From: CAYYVJ01 sp964475115
GTDB lineage: Bacteria; Bacillota; Clostridia; Lachnospirales; Lachnospiraceae
Direction: 5' to 3'
NCBI GenBank assembly: GCA_964475115.1
Contig: CAYYVJ010000025.1
Location: 1 to 23,649, forward strand
DNA: 23,649 nucleotides
Shown: one piece after another, positions 22,130 through 23,649 of the stretch
How positions within the stretch are numbered: position 1 is the first letter of the stretch
How the letters are laid out: each line of letters opens with the position of its first letter
Translations under genes and position numbers: made by a program
Notes under the pieces: generated by a model
Told to the model about the DNA's origin: nothing
Database searches by the model: none
Seen by the model: the letters and a program-made list of their open reading frames with translations, nothing else

Positions 22130-23584
22130 CTAGTGAGTTGTGTAAGAATCTAACAACTTTTGCTTCATATCAAATAGTTTTTTTGATAAATCTACGTATA
22201 CATTATGAGGGTTAATTAATCGCCTTGTTTCGTCCCATAAAGAATCCAAATCTTTTTTGCAATAGTCTCGAATTTCTAAAACACTTGGAGACTCATAAAC
22301 ACACTCACCATTTTTAAAAACAGGGACTAATAATTCTTTTAACGTATAAGTGTTTGGCTTTAATAAAGTTTTTTTCCAGGTTTCAATTGGATCAAAAAGC
22401 AATAAGGGTTCATCTGTAGAAAATGTTTCATCTACTAAGGCAATTAAATCTGCTTTCACTTTTCCACTTTCTTTTTCATAAACACGATAGATAGTCTTAT
22501 CCCCTGGGTTTGTGATCTTTTCGGTATTTTCAGATAGCTTAATTTTTGGAATAAATTCTCCTGTTTCATGATCTTTCATAGCAGATAGCTTATAAACACC
22601 ACCAAAGGCAGGGCAATCTTTAGAGGTAATCAAGTTAGTACCTACACCCCATGAGGTTACAGTAGCTCCTTGGGTTTTTAAACTAGAAATCAGGTATTCA
22701 TCTAAATCATTAGAAGCTGAAATAATTGCATCGGGAAATCCAGCAGCTACAAGCATTTTCTTTGCTTTTTTAGATAAATAGGCAATGTCACCACTATCTA
22801 AACGAATCCCATATTTAGTAAGTGGAATCCCCGCTTCTTTCATTTCTTTAAATACTCGAATTGCATTTGGAACCCCAGATTGTATTGTGTCATATGTGTC
22901 TACTAAGAGAATACAGGCATCTGGATAAAGCTCTGCATATTTTTTAAATGCAGTATATTCATCGGAAAAACTCATAACCCAACTATGAGCATGAGTTCCG
23001 CTTATAGGTACATTGAAAAGCTTGCCTGCTAATACATTAGAAGTCCCAACACAACCTCCAATCACAGCAGCTCTTGCACCATAAGTGCCTGCATCAGGGC
23101 CCTGAGCACGTCGAAGACCAAATTCTAAAACACCATCTCCTTGTGCAGAGTAGACTACCCTTGAAGCTTTTGTAGCAATTAAACTTTGGTGATTAAGAAG
23201 ATTTAAAATTGCAGTTTCTATTAATTGACCCTCCATTACAGGGGCGATTACTTTAATTAAAGGCTCTCTAGGAAATACAACAGTTCCTTCAGGTATAGCA
23301 TAGATATCTCCAGAAAATTTAAAAGTAGTAAGGTACTCTAGGAAATCCTCATCAAACATTCCTACATTTCTTAAATAATCAATATCATCTTTGTGAAATC
23401 TAAGATTTTTAATATAATCAATTATTTGTTGCAGTCCTGCTACAATTGCATATCCACTTCCAGAAGGATTGGTTCTATAAAAGGCATCAAAAATTACAAT
23501 ATCTTTTGTATTATTTTTAAAGTAGCCTTGCATCATTGTCAATTCATAAAGATCAGTTAATAATGTTAAGTTTCGTTGATCCAT
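22130..23584 (-). CDS. pncB: Nicotinate phosphoribosyltransferase
   Basis: Salvages nicotinate to nicotinate mononucleotide for NAD synthesis, using PRPP and ATP. The 484-residue protein has the family opening LLTDLYELTMMQGYF, the PRPP-site region FGLRRAQGPDAG, GTHAHSWVMSF (His198/His200, the position of the family's phospho-histidine), and RLDSGDIAYLSKKA and SNDLDEYL in the C-terminal barrel. It ends with the extra C-terminal domain typical of Firmicute NAPRTases. I chose ATG 23584, 8 bases after GGAG; the in-frame upstream start at 23617 precedes that site. It is regulated from a promoter at the right window edge. Confidence 0.95.
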   Translation of the reverse strand: MDQRNLTLLTDLYELTMMQGYFKNNTKDIVIFDAFYRTNPSGSGYAIVAGLQQIIDYIKNLRFHKDDIDYLRNVGMFDEDFLEYLTTFKFSGDIYAIPEGTVVFPREPLIKVIAPVMEGQLIETAILNLLNHQSLIATKASRVVYSAQGDGVLEFGLRRAQGPDAGTYGARAAVIGGCVGTSNVLAGKLFNVPISGTHAHSWVMSFSDEYTAFKKYAELYPDACILLVDTYDTIQSGVPNAIRVFKEMKEAGIPLTKYGIRLDSGDIAYLSKKAKKMLVAAGFPDAIISASNDLDEYLISSLKTQGATVTSWGVGTNLITSKDCPAFGGVYKLSAMKDHETGEFIPKIKLSENTEKITNPGDKTIYRVYEKESGKVKADLIALVDETFSTDEPLLLFDPIETWKKTLLKPNTYTLKELLVPVFKNGECVYESPSVLEIRDYCKKDLDSLWDETRRLINPHNVYVDLSKKLFDMKQKLLDSYTTH

Positions 23585-23619
23585 CTTAGTATCTCCTTGC
23601 TTTTGTATGTGTACCAATA

Positions 23620-23649
23620 TTTACTAGTAAACACTATTATAACACTATT
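23620..23649 (-). promoter_or_regulatory. pncB promoter with palindrome and direct repeats
   Basis: TATAAT on the minus strand (23641-23636) is the -10 box; the -35 lies outside the window. The perfect 12-bp palindrome TTTACTAGTAAA (23620-23631) covers the expected start of transcription. AACACTATT is repeated exactly at 23630-23638 and 23641-23649, 11 bases apart, overlapping the -10. The layout suggests repressor binding, perhaps by a niacin/NAD regulator, but I cannot name one. Confidence 0.5.

Overview
The window is ordinary chromosomal DNA from a low-GC, spore-forming, anaerobe-type Firmicute, most likely a member of the Lachnospiraceae/Clostridia. The evidence is strong AGGAGG-type ribosome binding sites, AT-rich codon use, a T-box in front of a type-3 (no editing insert) prolyl-tRNA synthetase, and several sporulation genes (ytvI-like, a CotS-family protein, sipL, spoIIR) interleaved with housekeeping genes. 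I see no phage genes, insertion sequence, CRISPR array, rRNA or tRNA.

Layout, left to right. (1) 1-182, minus: start of an RluA-type pseudouridine synthase, cut by the window edge. It is divergent from ytvI across an intergenic region carrying three copies of a nonamer. (2) 364-8782, plus: ytvI; a sigma-A promoter and proline T-box leader; proS; cca; a CotS-family kinase-fold protein that has lost its catalytic aspartate; a PEGA-domain lipoprotein; and an alpha-phosphohexomutase. This run ends at a very strong bidirectional terminator (8800-8847). (3) 11563-8869, minus: an unrecognised 193-residue protein, then sipL (spore coat/engulfment, LysM-ended), whose stop codon overlaps the start of a small PrcB-type lipoprotein gene. 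(4) 11730-13276, plus: ispE and a GntR/FCD regulator in one operon, with a promoter and a 10-bp palindrome in front. (5) 13936-13289, minus: spoIIR. (6) 14167-17421, plus: ddl, murI, a DUF1934/YwiB gene and galU, a cell-envelope precursor cluster ended by a second bidirectional terminator (17437-17473). (7) 17944-17489, minus: a small single-pass membrane protein, divergent from cls (cardiolipin synthase, 18083-19558, plus). (8) prfC (RF3), plus, 19635-21224, whose stop codon interlocks with that of a convergent acetyltransferase gene. (9) Minus operon pncB then GNAT (23584-21221), with the pncB promoter at the right edge.

Functionally the window combines translation (proS, cca, prfC, RluA-type), envelope precursors (ispE, ddl, murI, galU, pgcA, cls), NAD salvage (pncB) and sporulation genes. 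I found no clear new multi-gene system. The items most worth a second look are the predicted CotS-family pseudokinase, the translationally coupled sipL/PrcB-like lipoprotein pair with a possible alternative-folding leader in front of the ribosome binding site, candidate operators (RluA/ytvI, ispE-gntR, pncB), and a three-codon Met-Ala-Ala mini-ORF that overlaps the start codon of the D-Ala-D-Ala ligase gene.
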